This document shows positions 1 to 6,404 of a DNA stretch of 7,201 nucleotides, piece by piece. Source of the stretch: Rubripirellula sp. (lineage in GTDB: Bacteria > Planctomycetota > Planctomycetia > Pirellulales > Pirellulaceae). The notes beneath the pieces were generated by a model. That model was given only the letters and a program-made list of their open reading frames with translations, did not search any database and was not told where the DNA came from. The stretch spans positions 1-7,201 of the forward strand of contig JARFQX010000303.1 in the NCBI GenBank assembly GCA_029287555.1, written 5' to 3'. The translations under genes were made by a program, and so were the position numbers. Each line of letters begins with the position of its first letter. Positions within the stretch are counted from its first letter, which is position 1.

Positions 1-369
1 CATGTAACCGCGAAAGTTGATCGCGACCATCCGGTCGATCACCTCATCGGAAAGCTCGTGTATCGGGCGATAGGCATCACGCGGCTGGATTGCCGCGTTG
101 TTGACCAGGACATCGATCGATGAGAATCGCTCGAGCGTCCACTCAACAGCCGCTTGGCAGTCCTTCGCAGAGGAAACATCACAACTGCGGTGCCAAATCC
201 CCTCCAGGTCAACCTCGGGGGCGTTCAGGTCCAGCGAGACAACCGATGCGCCCGAAGCCGCAAAGGCTTCACCGATCGCTCGGCCAATTCCTCCAGATCC
301 TCCCGTAACGATTACCACTCGCCCGGAGTTGTCGTACTTCACGGTTCCAGCTGGTCGGGCTGTCGACAT
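1..369 (-). CDS. SDR-family NAD(P)-dependent dehydrogenase, 5' part only (runs off left edge)
   Basis: Reading the minus strand from the ATG at 369 gives 123 residues with no stop before the window ends. The Rossmann-fold start is clear: a glycine-rich TGGSGGIG at residues 22-29, an Asp after the second strand (D47, in SLDLN), which usually favours NAD over NADP, a conserved D64-V65, NNAA at 90-93 (a variant of the SDR NNAG motif), and N118, the Asn of the catalytic tetrad. The Ser-Tyr-Lys active site lies beyond the window. An in-frame TGA two codons upstream and a strong AAGGAGAG ribosome-binding site (378-385) fix the start. Classical SDRs are about 250 aa, so roughly half is present. The gene is divergent from a secreted glycosidase, so oxidation of a sugar or sugar acid is a reasonable guess, but the substrate cannot be read from this half. 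Confidence 0.9.
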   Translation of the reverse strand, partial: MSTARPAGTVKYDNSGRVVIVTGGSGGIGRAIGEAFAASGASVVSLDLNAPEVDLEGIWHRSCDVSSAKDCQAAVEWTLERFSSIDVLVNNAAIQPRDAYRPIHELSDEVIDRMVAINFRGYM

Positions 370-377
370 GATTCAAG

Positions 378-385
378 CTCTCCTT
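378..385 (-). promoter_or_regulatory. Shine-Dalgarno site of the SDR gene
   Basis: The minus strand reads AAGGAGAG, 8 nt before the ATG at 369. It is the strongest ribosome-binding site in the window and settles the SDR start. Confidence 0.75.
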
Positions 386-430
386 GTGAAGCTCAGTTTG
401 GTTACGGATTTCGAAGCATTGCGATCCGGG

Positions 431-460
431 GGGCAGACGTGGGCAGACGTGGGCAGATGT
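431..460. repeat. Three tandem copies of a 10-bp unit in the divergent intergenic region
   Basis: GGGCAGACGT occurs at 431-440 and 441-450, and GGGCAGATGT (one mismatch) at 451-460. The period is about one helical turn, so all copies face the same side of the DNA. The array lies 62-91 bp upstream of the SDR start. It could be a set of phased protein-binding sites or a neutral short tandem repeat. Confidence 0.85.
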
Positions 461-504
461 CGCTACCGTCGCTTCCTCGTCGGGCGGCGGCGTTACGCTG
501 GTGT

Positions 505-527
505 GATAACATATCGGCGATGGTATC
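505..527. promoter_or_regulatory. 23-bp inverted repeat, operator-like, between the divergent SDR and glycosidase genes
   Basis: GATAACAT (505-512) and ATGGTATC (520-527) are 8-bp inverted arms with one mismatch, separated by 7 bp (ATCGGCG). The arm length and centre spacing suit a dimeric helix-turn-helix repressor. The site lies between the SDR start (369) and the glycosidase start (710), so one regulator could act on both. No regulator gene is visible in the window, so this is inference from symmetry and position. Confidence 0.45.
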
Positions 528-709
528 CGGCCGGAAAGAACCTTCCCCGACGGTGAGTGTGAATGATGCGATTCGTTCCATGCAGCAATCTGTCTATGCG
601 TGAACCAACCTGTGTCCGCGACGTCGATTCGTGGCGGTTCGCTACGGTCGTGTCTGGTGGAGTAACAAAGGGCTCGGCATTTTGTCGCGATGGCTCGGTG
701 GGCCAGCGG

Positions 710-2350
710 ATGCCCGCTTCGTTCTTCCTTGGGTGCCTGATCGTGGTTCTCTGGTTCGGCCCGACCCAGCCGGTTCGTGCGGATGATGTTGCGGATGCCC
801 CACAGTGGAGCGAGGTTGAACTCGAGTTCACCGCCGAGCAGGATTACGCTAATCCCTACACCGACGTCGAAGCCTCGGTCGAATTCACGCATGAAAGTGG
901 CGAGACGATTCGGCGGCCCATGTTTTGGGATGGCGGATCGACCTTTCGCGTCCGGTTTGCGTCGACCCGAGATCGTGGGCGATGGACTTGGGAATCTTCG
1001 GCGGCCAACGACGACGGTGGTCTCGGTGGAAAGACGGGAACTCTGCGTTCCGTTCCTTCGCCCGACGCATTGACCATCTTTGGCAAACACGGTCTGTGGC
1101 GTATTCCTTCGGGCGGAAGGAATCTCGTACATGCCGATGGTACCCCGCGGCTGATGTGCGCCGACACCGCCTGGGCCTTGCCTTGGCGAGCGACACCCCA
1201 GCAGGTCGAAACGTATGCGGCCGATCGCGCCGCCAAGGGCTTCAATGCTGTCTTGTTGATGACGGTGCAGCCCGACATGCGTACGACCGGGCCTCGATCT
1301 CGAACGGAAGACGGTGGATTCGACGTTGGATTCGAGGATTTACCCCAGGGCTCACTGCGCGAATTAAATCCGGACTACTTTCGCGCCTTCGATCAACTGG
1401 TGCAGATTCTCGTTGGTAATGGCATCGCGCCGGTCTACCAACCGGTTTTCCATGGTTACGGGTGGAAGGGAGGCGGGGCGGCTGGCAATATGATCAGCTC
1501 GGAAGACTACGCGCGTTACTGTCGATACCTTGTCGCCCGCTATGGTGCGCGACCGGCGATGTGGCTGATCGGTGGTGACGGGCCGGCGACGAATCCCAAG
1601 GTCGTCGAACAACTCGACCGCGCCGGTCGTGACATCGAACGGTGGGACGCATACGGGCAACCAACCGGAATCCACTACTCTCCGCACGCGCTGAATCGCA
1701 CCCACCAGGACAAAGACTGGCTCGATTTCCAGTGGTGCCAGACGGGCCACAACGGCGAACATGTTCCCGAGCGCGTTGCCGACATGTGGCGGAACTTGCC
1801 CGTCAAGGCGGTCGCCAACGGTGAACCGACCTACGAGAACATCGGACGGGTCGGACGCGCTTCGGGGTGGTGGCAAGGCCATGAGGCGTGGTGCAATCTC
1901 ACGGCCGGTGGCACCATGGGCATCGTCTACGGGGCAGCCAGCTTGTGGCAGTGGCGGCTCGATGCGGACGAGCCAGGCCATGCGGATTGGTGCACGGCAG
2001 CCGGTGCGGGCTGGCGAGAAGCTCTTGATTTTGAGGGCTCGAAGTACCCTGGTCTTGTCGCCAAGATTCTTGACGGGTTGCCGATCGAGGGAATGCAGCC
2101 CAATTGGACCTGCACGTATGGTCGACGCGGGCTGCTGGTGCCAAAGGAGCTGTTTGTGCTGTATCTCTCCAAGGGCGGCAGCACGGGAATTCTTTCCAGG
2201 GATGTCCCGCGTTCCTACCGCATTTTTGATCCAACGAACGGTCAAGTCATCGGTGAGGGGCGTTTGCCGGATCGGGAGACGGCCAATGTTAACAGCGGCT
2301 CGGATGACCAACCGCGGGTGATTGTCTTTCTGGCTGACGCCTCAAAGTAG
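710..2350 (+). CDS. Secreted GH140-like glycoside hydrolase (DUF5060 plus apiosidase-like DUF4038 barrel)
   Basis: A 546-aa protein predicted to be exported. Residues 1-24 look like a signal peptide: a hydrophobic core FFLGCLIVVLWF and a cleavage site VRA-DD. Residues 33-115 match the DUF5060 Ig-like domain (W33, YANPY, PMFWDGG at 70-76, GRWTW). A (beta/alpha)8 barrel of the DUF4038/apiosidase type follows, beginning near the ADTAW motif. LIGGDGP contains D290, the expected acid/base, and ANGEPTYE contains E372, the expected nucleophile. The last ~90 residues form the beta-rich C-terminal domain common in these proteins. GH140 includes apiosidases acting on rhamnogalacturonan-II, but the exact substrate is not determined here. 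The frame stays open up to an ATG at 563. I prefer 710 because the signal peptide begins there; GTG at 698 would add an Arg to the n-region. No strong ribosome-binding site distinguishes these starts. Confidence 0.85.
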   Translation: MPASFFLGCLIVVLWFGPTQPVRADDVADAPQWSEVELEFTAEQDYANPYTDVEASVEFTHESGETIRRPMFWDGGSTFRVRFASTRDRGRWTWESSAANDDGGLGGKTGTLRSVPSPDALTIFGKHGLWRIPSGGRNLVHADGTPRLMCADTAWALPWRATPQQVETYAADRAAKGFNAVLLMTVQPDMRTTGPRSRTEDGGFDVGFEDLPQGSLRELNPDYFRAFDQLVQILVGNGIAPVYQPVFHGYGWKGGGAAGNMISSEDYARYCRYLVARYGARPAMWLIGGDGPATNPKVVEQLDRAGRDIERWDAYGQPTGIHYSPHALNRTHQDKDWLDFQWCQTGHNGEHVPERVADMWRNLPVKAVANGEPTYENIGRVGRASGWWQGHEAWCNLTAGGTMGIVYGAASLWQWRLDADEPGHADWCTAAGAGWREALDFEGSKYPGLVAKILDGLPIEGMQPNWTCTYGRRGLLVPKELFVLYLSKGGSTGILSRDVPRSYRIFDPTNGQVIGEGRLPDRETANVNSGSDDQPRVIVFLADASK

Positions 2351-2373
2351 CGTTCACCTTTACGCGGATTGGA

Positions 2374-2637
2374 GTGCCGCGAGATCGCACCGATGACATG
2401 GTCAAGCAGCGCGTGATGCAATTCCTCGACGAACGAGGTGTGCAGTTCACCGGGCCGGATGTTGTCACGTTCAGTTCGCCGGGATTCGACACCGCTGAAA
2501 CGCTTCAGCATGTAACCGTGAACGTTCAAATTCCGGCGGAAGGTAACTTGTTGATCGCATCGCAGGTATTCGGGGACCTGATGATCAATGCAAGTGTCAC
2601 GATGAGAAAAGAATACAAGAATCTGGACGCTCCCTAA
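2374..2637 (+). pseudogene. TadE-like pseudopilin remnant lacking its N-terminal half
   Basis: The frame encodes 87 aa from a GTG at 2374 and is open back to 2338, just inside the 3' end of the glycosidase gene. The C-terminal part, including VTVNVQIPAEGNLL and INASVTMRKEY, matches the ends of planctomycete TadE-like proteins, and RIGVPRDRTDDMVKQRV resembles the middle R-x-V-x-P-G-A-T-x-x-D stretch. The hydrophobic helix and the G-x-x-x-V-E-F processing motif that start every TadE are absent. Nothing upstream could supply them, because the glycosidase coding sequence ends at 2350. The intact TadE neighbour 31 bp downstream aligns by eye in order and spacing. I read it as a 5'-deleted gene whose junction lies within a few bases of the glycosidase stop. 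If translated, it would be a soluble fragment. A genuine short soluble protein is the alternative. Confidence 0.6.
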
Positions 2638-2668
2638 TTCCCGCCTGTTTGCGAGAGGTTCCCCGGCC

Positions 2669-3157
2669 ATGGACGCTCGACGACGATTCCCGAGAATTCC
2701 AACTCAAATTCGTTTCCGTCGGCGACAACGAGACTGCCGGGCGCCCAGGTCCCGTCGCGTCACTTCGCGGCGATGGGGTGCCGCAGCGGTGGAGTTTGCG
2801 ATCATCGCGAACATCTTCTTCATCATGATTCTGGCCTGCATGGAGTTCGCTCGCTTGAACATGGTTCGCAACCTGGCTCAGGATGCTGCCTATTATGCGG
2901 CCCGCCACGTGATCGTGCCGGGGGCTATCTCGGCGGAGGCCGTCGCCGAAGCAGATCGAATCATGTCGTCCATGTTGGGCCATGGCTACAGCATCGATGT
3001 TTCGGACGTCAATAAAGAGGTCAATGAAGTCGCGGTGACGGTTTCCGTCGATCTGGGCGCGGTCGCGTTCTTCACGCCTTACTTTCTTCCGGAGACAAGT
3101 ATCGAAACGGTGGCCCGAATGCGAACCGAACGGTATGACGGTTACTACGAACAGTAG
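2669..3157 (+). CDS. TadE-like pseudopilin family protein
   Basis: A 162-aa protein with a very basic N-terminus (about a dozen Arg in the first 36 residues). G37 is followed by AAAVEF, so E42 is at +5 as in Flp/TadE prepilin-like sites cut by a TadV-type peptidase. A single hydrophobic helix (about 41-60, ending ACMEFARL) follows. The extracytoplasmic part carries the usual AARHVIVPGAISAE stretch, a hydrophobic beta-rich segment with EVAVTVSVDLG, and a C-terminal VARMRTER. Length and motif order are normal for TadE, so this member looks intact. TadE proteins are minor pseudopilins of tight-adherence pili; in planctomycetes similar genes often occur without a full tad locus, and no TadA/B/C machinery is visible here. 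Start chosen at ATG 2669, with GAGAGG 10 nt upstream. Confidence 0.82.
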   Translation: MDARRRFPRIPTQIRFRRRQRDCRAPRSRRVTSRRWGAAAVEFAIIANIFFIMILACMEFARLNMVRNLAQDAAYYAARHVIVPGAISAEAVAEADRIMSSMLGHGYSIDVSDVNKEVNEVAVTVSVDLGAVAFFTPYFLPETSIETVARMRTERYDGYYEQ

Positions 3158-3232
3158 CCGGCGCGAACGAGAGCATGGGTGGGAGTGTTTTTATTTCCAA
3201 ATGCCACGTTGATTTTCTCTCCACCGATGCCC

Positions 3233-3237
3233 TGAGG
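3233..3237 (+). promoter_or_regulatory. Ribosome-binding site deciding the TadG-like start
   Basis: TGAGG lies 6 nt before ATG 3244, whereas the in-frame ATG at 3175 has no such site. Confidence 0.5.
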
Positions 3238-3243
3238 TCGAAC

Positions 3244-3699
3244 ATGAGTCATCGTTCCATCCATTGTCGGCGAGGATTGTCTTCGCGCGCCGACTCACGC
3301 TTCTGTCGACGGGGGAGCGTGATTGGATTAATGGCTGTGCTCTTGCCGGTACTCGCCATCCTTGCCGCCTTCAGTATCAACGCAGCCCAGATGCAGCTGA
3401 CTCGCACCGAGTTGATGGTTGCCACCGATGCCGCCGCAAAAGCTGCGGGGCGATCGTTCCGCGAGTTCCAAACGGTTGACTCCGCGAAAGATGTGGCTGC
3501 CGTGACTGCGGCACTGAACACGGTTCAGGGCGCCCCGCTGTTGTTGCAGAAGGCAGACGATGCGGGTGAAATCGAGTTTGGAAAGACCTCCCAGCCAAAC
3601 GGGCGCGACGGTCGCTACCTCTTCGAAAGGGTCGTAACTGATAGCGTGGCCATCTTCGAAGAAATCGCCAACAACCTTCCCACAATCCTCACCGAATAG
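3244..3699 (+). CDS. TadG-like protein, N-terminal domain joined to a C-terminal tail (vWA domain apparently missing)
   Basis: A 151-aa protein. A basic leader ends in RRGSVIGLM, then one membrane helix (VLLPVLAILAAFSINA), then the TadG N-terminal signature (QMQLTRTELMVATDAAAKAAG). Planctomycete relatives, as I recall them, continue for several hundred residues with a von Willebrand A domain and end in a tail such as F-x-E-I-A-x-N-L-P-T-I-L-T-x. Here that tail, IFEEIANNLPTILTE, appears only about 20 residues after the EIEFGKTSQPNG region that normally precedes the vWA domain. No DxSxS metal site is present. I infer an in-frame internal deletion that kept both ends. ATG 3244 is preferred over 3175 because TGAGG lies 6 nt before it and the basic leader starts there. 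The product would be membrane-anchored but lack its ligand-binding part. Confidence 0.72.
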   Translation: MSHRSIHCRRGLSSRADSRFCRRGSVIGLMAVLLPVLAILAAFSINAAQMQLTRTELMVATDAAAKAAGRSFREFQTVDSAKDVAAVTAALNTVQGAPLLLQKADDAGEIEFGKTSQPNGRDGRYLFERVVTDSVAIFEEIANNLPTILTE

Positions 3700-3708
3700 T
3701 TAGCCGCC

Positions 3709-4146
3709 ATGAAGCCCGAAGAACGCACGCAAGCGGCGGTACCGCTTCCCGAAGCGAACACCGATTCGCAGGAGATTTCGCGGGGAACGCGGTTTTGGAT
3801 TGCCGCATCGTTGATTGTGCCCGTGGCCGTGATCGGCTGGGCCTCCATGCTGGCGCCGCACGATCGGCCCGCCGATTCAGCGATTCTCGGGGCCTCGCAA
3901 AGCTCGCCCGTCGTGTTGTCGCCCAATTTCGCGATCACTGGCGAATCGACCGAGGATATTCAGGCCGCCGCCCGCGAGATCGATGCCAAGCTGATGAAGC
4001 GTTTGGCGCAGCGTCGGGCGAGCCACGCAGTTGCCGGACCCGGTCTCCTGCAAACCAGGGCCAAGTGGCAACAGAAAGCCAAACGAGTGCAACGGGAGTT
4101 CGGCAAATTTCCGAATGCGAAGGAAGGGTCGGTCGAGTGGGACTAA
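3709..4146 (+). CDS. Small single-pass membrane protein of unknown function, apparently shortened by a premature stop
   Basis: A 145-aa protein starting 9 bp after the TadG-like stop, so almost certainly co-transcribed with it. I do not recognise the family. Residues 1-28 are polar and probably cytoplasmic, about 29-48 (FWIAASLIVPVAVIGWASML) form one transmembrane helix, and the rest is outside the membrane. The segment after GESTEDIQAAAREIDAKLM is rich in charged residues, Ala and Gln and probably helical, ending in a Lys/Arg-rich stretch (TRAKWQQKAKRVQREF). The TAA at 4144 is followed in the same frame by 13 sense codons (QQELLESLKDVPS) before a TGA at 4186-4188. This extension looks like a natural helical continuation, suggesting a nonsense change, for example from a Tyr or Gln codon. 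Its place after TadE and TadG suggests a role at the cell surface. Function unknown. Confidence 0.7.
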   Translation: MKPEERTQAAVPLPEANTDSQEISRGTRFWIAASLIVPVAVIGWASMLAPHDRPADSAILGASQSSPVVLSPNFAITGESTEDIQAAAREIDAKLMKRLAQRRASHAVAGPGLLQTRAKWQQKAKRVQREFGKFPNAKEGSVEWD

Positions 4147-4188
4147 CAGCAAGAGTTGCTCGAGTCGCTTAAGGATGTGCCTTCCTGA
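4147..4188 (+). pseudogene. In-frame coding-like tail after the stop of the small membrane protein gene
   Basis: Immediately after TAA 4144-4146 the same frame reads QQELLESLKDVPS and then TGA. The amphipathic, charged pattern continues the helix of the preceding protein. It is probably the lost C-terminus of that protein rather than a separate gene, since it has no start codon of its own. Confidence 0.45.
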
Positions 4189-4200
4189 ATTTTCGCACGC

Positions 4201-4391
4201 AGAGCCCTGCATCGAGCTCTCGAAGCGGGCGGTGGGGCACCCAACTCGTCGTAATGTTCAGGTTGGGAAGGCTGTCCTGCCTACCGGATCTGGAAAGGTT
4301 AGCCGAGCGGTGCGAATTTATGCGAAGGCGAAGTATGATAGAGGAGACGCCCCAAAACGCTTGATTCTCCTCGCCAAGCTCCGATTTGCTA
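4201..4391. other. Intergenic leader before the HEAT-like gene
   Basis: No convincing gene on either strand. A TATGAT hexamer (4334-4339) could be a -10 element, but there is no matching -35 at normal spacing. GAGGAGA (4341-4347) and TCTCCTC (4366-4372) form a perfect 7-bp inverted repeat with an 18-nt loop 20 nt before the ATG, so the transcript leader could fold. No tRNA is evident. The absence of a clear terminator leaves read-through from the upstream cassette possible. Confidence 0.35.
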
Positions 4392-6308
4392 ATGTCCTCG
4401 CACCTACGACTCCTCTGGCTGACCTCGTTTGTCTTGATCTGTGGTTCAGCCGCTGCCCAGGATGATCTGTTTGCGGATGCGCCGGGATTGTTCGGTGCGG
4501 CGCCCGCCGCCGCCGGGGCGCCCGCGAACGAAACGCCTGAAATCGATGACGCGTTGATTCGCCAATTACTCGAGTATGCCAATCGTGGCGAGCTGCCGTT
4601 GGCCGACGCGATCGCTTCCTTGGTCCGACTGGAACGCTGGGGCGAGGTTGACCGCCTGCTGGCCCGTACGGCCGGTATGAACATCAGCGACGAACGCTTG
4701 GCGGAAATGTTTCAGAGGATTGGGCCAACTGTCTTTCTCCGCGTCAAGCAGCGATCGGATTTAAGCGGATCAGCCCAGGCGGGAATGGACAAGCTTCGCG
4801 AGGCCGCCATGAAGGTCTCCCAATCGGAGGACCGACTCAAGGCCGCCATTGAGCAGCTGGGAAGTCCTTCGACCGACCAACAGCTCGAGGGGACGCGCAC
4901 CTTGCTTGCCGGTGGTGATGCGGCCATTGCGGCGTTGGTCGACGCTGCGGTGACCGAGCAGCCCGCGGAAAAACGCGACCACATTCTGCGCACCCTCGTC
5001 GCTCTGGGAGGCGGCGGAGTCGACGGGCTTGAGCAACTGGCACTCTACGGGACTTCCCAGACGCGGGGCCGGGCATTGGCCTCGCTCGCTCGGATCAGCC
5101 CGCAAGCTTATCTCGTTGATCTGGTTTCGGCGTTTCATGCCGCCGATGCGACCGATGCCGAGCGGAAGACAGCCGCCGACGGGCTCACCCGGCTTGGCGA
5201 ATGGCCGACTCGAGAAGCCGCCGTCGCGGCGCTGGCCTTTGATCTCCGCAAAAAACACGACACGGCCAAACGGATTGAGAATGATGGTCAAACGATGACT
5301 TTGTGGAGCGTGAACGAACAGCGCACCGGCGTTACCCACAAGCCTGTCTTGGTCATCCACGCGGCCTACCGCGATCTCTACGATGCCGCTGCCCGACTCC
5401 GTCGACTTGGCAATCTTTCGCCGGAACTCGATACGGCGACGCTTGCGGTCACAATGGGCTACAACTTGATGCTCGATCCCGATTGGGGCGACCCCGATCA
5501 AATCCAGCCGATTCGTGAAAGCTACGGTCCGCTGCTAACCGGTTCGTCCTTGTCCGACGTGTTGCAATACGCGCTCGATTCGGACGACCATGCAGCCGCG
5601 GTTGGTTTGATCCGGTTGATTGATCCGGCGGGGATTTCGTACCAGGACCGTCATGAGTTACTCGATGGTACCGCCGGTGTTCCGTCACCTTTGGTCCAGG
5701 CTGTCTTGTCGCCCGAGCCTCGAGTGAGATACGAGGCGGCCTTGAAGGCAGCCCAGCTGGCTGGATCTCTGCACTACGCCGGCAGCAGTCAAGTCTTGCG
5801 AACGCTGGGCGAAATGGCAACGCTTAGTGACAAGCCCAAGGTCATTTTGGTCGAGACTCGTCGGCAAGAGGTGATCGCCATCGAAACGCTGTTGAGTGAT
5901 CTTGGCTTGGAGGTGGAAGTCGTCTCGTCGATGAAACAGTTGCAGCGCAGCGTGGCCCGGGGTGGCGATTTGCGGTTGGTCATCGCCAAGAATGATTACG
6001 CGGACTTGCCTGCCGTCGAAATGATTGACCTGGTCCGCCGCATGAATCGCGGGCGTCGCCTGGCGATCGCCGTTTACGGGGGCGAGGCCCCATTCCTAGG
6101 GGAAGAACGCTGGGCCGCACCGACGACTTGGATCGAGGATGAGGTTACTTTGTCATCGCTTGGCAGCTTGCTCGATCTGGTCGAGCGCAGTCGACGGATG
6201 GCGCCGTTGACGATTCTTGACCGGCAAGACTATCGGGAGCAAGCTGCGTCGATCCTGGAGCAGATGCCGCCGGTAACCGGACAAGTTCGCCCGATTTACG
6301 ACAATTAG
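4392..6308 (+). CDS. Exported HEAT-like repeat protein with a degenerate receiver-like domain
   Basis: A 638-aa protein. Residues 1-23 form a good signal peptide (hydrophobic LRLLWLTSFVLICGSAAA, cleavage near AAAQ-DD), so the protein should act outside the cytoplasm. A Pro/Ala-rich linker follows (about 25-50). The middle, to about residue 475, is a run of short amphipathic helices of HEAT/ARM type (for example TRTLLAGGDAAIAALVDAA, RVRYEAALKAAQLAG). Residues 481-600 resemble a response-regulator receiver: KPKVILVETRRQ as strand 1, LGLEVEVVSS, LRLVIAKNDYADLP as strand 3, RLAIAVYGG, and a final helix. The acidic pair is replaced by E488-T489, and K533 stands where the phosphorylated Asp should be, so it is a pseudo-receiver. 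The frame also permits a TTG start at 4386, but ATG 4392 gives the cleaner signal peptide. Function unknown; a protein scaffold is likely. Confidence 0.78.
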   Translation: MSSHLRLLWLTSFVLICGSAAAQDDLFADAPGLFGAAPAAAGAPANETPEIDDALIRQLLEYANRGELPLADAIASLVRLERWGEVDRLLARTAGMNISDERLAEMFQRIGPTVFLRVKQRSDLSGSAQAGMDKLREAAMKVSQSEDRLKAAIEQLGSPSTDQQLEGTRTLLAGGDAAIAALVDAAVTEQPAEKRDHILRTLVALGGGGVDGLEQLALYGTSQTRGRALASLARISPQAYLVDLVSAFHAADATDAERKTAADGLTRLGEWPTREAAVAALAFDLRKKHDTAKRIENDGQTMTLWSVNEQRTGVTHKPVLVIHAAYRDLYDAAARLRRLGNLSPELDTATLAVTMGYNLMLDPDWGDPDQIQPIRESYGPLLTGSSLSDVLQYALDSDDHAAAVGLIRLIDPAGISYQDRHELLDGTAGVPSPLVQAVLSPEPRVRYEAALKAAQLAGSLHYAGSSQVLRTLGEMATLSDKPKVILVETRRQEVIAIETLLSDLGLEVEVVSSMKQLQRSVARGGDLRLVIAKNDYADLPAVEMIDLVRRMNRGRRLAIAVYGGEAPFLGEERWAAPTTWIEDEVTLSSLGSLLDLVERSRRMAPLTILDRQDYREQAASILEQMPPVTGQVRPIYDN

Positions 6309-6357
6309 CATCGCATCGCTCGACGAGTTCTGCATCTCGGCAAGTCGTCCTCGTCGC

Positions 6358-6404
6358 GGGACCCCCTGGGGCGCTCCGTCCCAACCATGCCGGTTCTCCA
6401 TGGT
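6358..6404. terminator. Hairpin cluster after the HEAT-like gene, possible terminator without a T-tract
   Basis: GGGAC (6358-6362) can pair with GTCCC (6378-6382), enclosing a CCCC-T-GGGG palindrome (6363-6371). Next to it ACCATG (6384-6389) pairs with CATGGT (6399-6404) across a 9-nt loop. They lie 50-100 bp after the stop at 6308. There is no immediate run of T, so an intrinsic terminator is only possible. Confidence 0.3.

Noticed and set aside
269..1132. Long minus-strand open frame of 287 codons opposite the glycosidase start
   Set aside because: It overlaps both the SDR gene and the glycosidase signal peptide/DUF5060 region, its product is low-complexity in Arg/Pro/Ser, and it shows no domain. 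It is a shadow of GC-rich coding DNA.
1364..2311. Minus-strand open frame of 315 codons inside the glycosidase gene
   Set aside because: It is entirely antisense to a recognised catalytic barrel with conserved motifs; no family is recognisable in it.
4144..4188. Programmed stop readthrough or recoding at the TAA
   Set aside because: No known readthrough context or stimulatory structure is visible; a simple nonsense mutation explains the tail better.
4201..4220. AGAGC/GCTCT hairpin as a terminator after the small membrane protein
   Set aside because: A 5-bp stem with a 10-nt loop and no T-run is too weak to call.
4334..4339. TATGAT as a definite sigma-70 promoter for the HEAT-like gene
   Set aside because: The hexamer is a fair -10, but the sequence 17 bp upstream (TGCGAA) does not resemble a -35, so it is mentioned only as a possibility.
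4770..5501. Minus-strand open frame of 243 codons inside the HEAT-like gene
   Set aside because: Antisense to the helical repeat region, with no signal, motif or ribosome-binding site.
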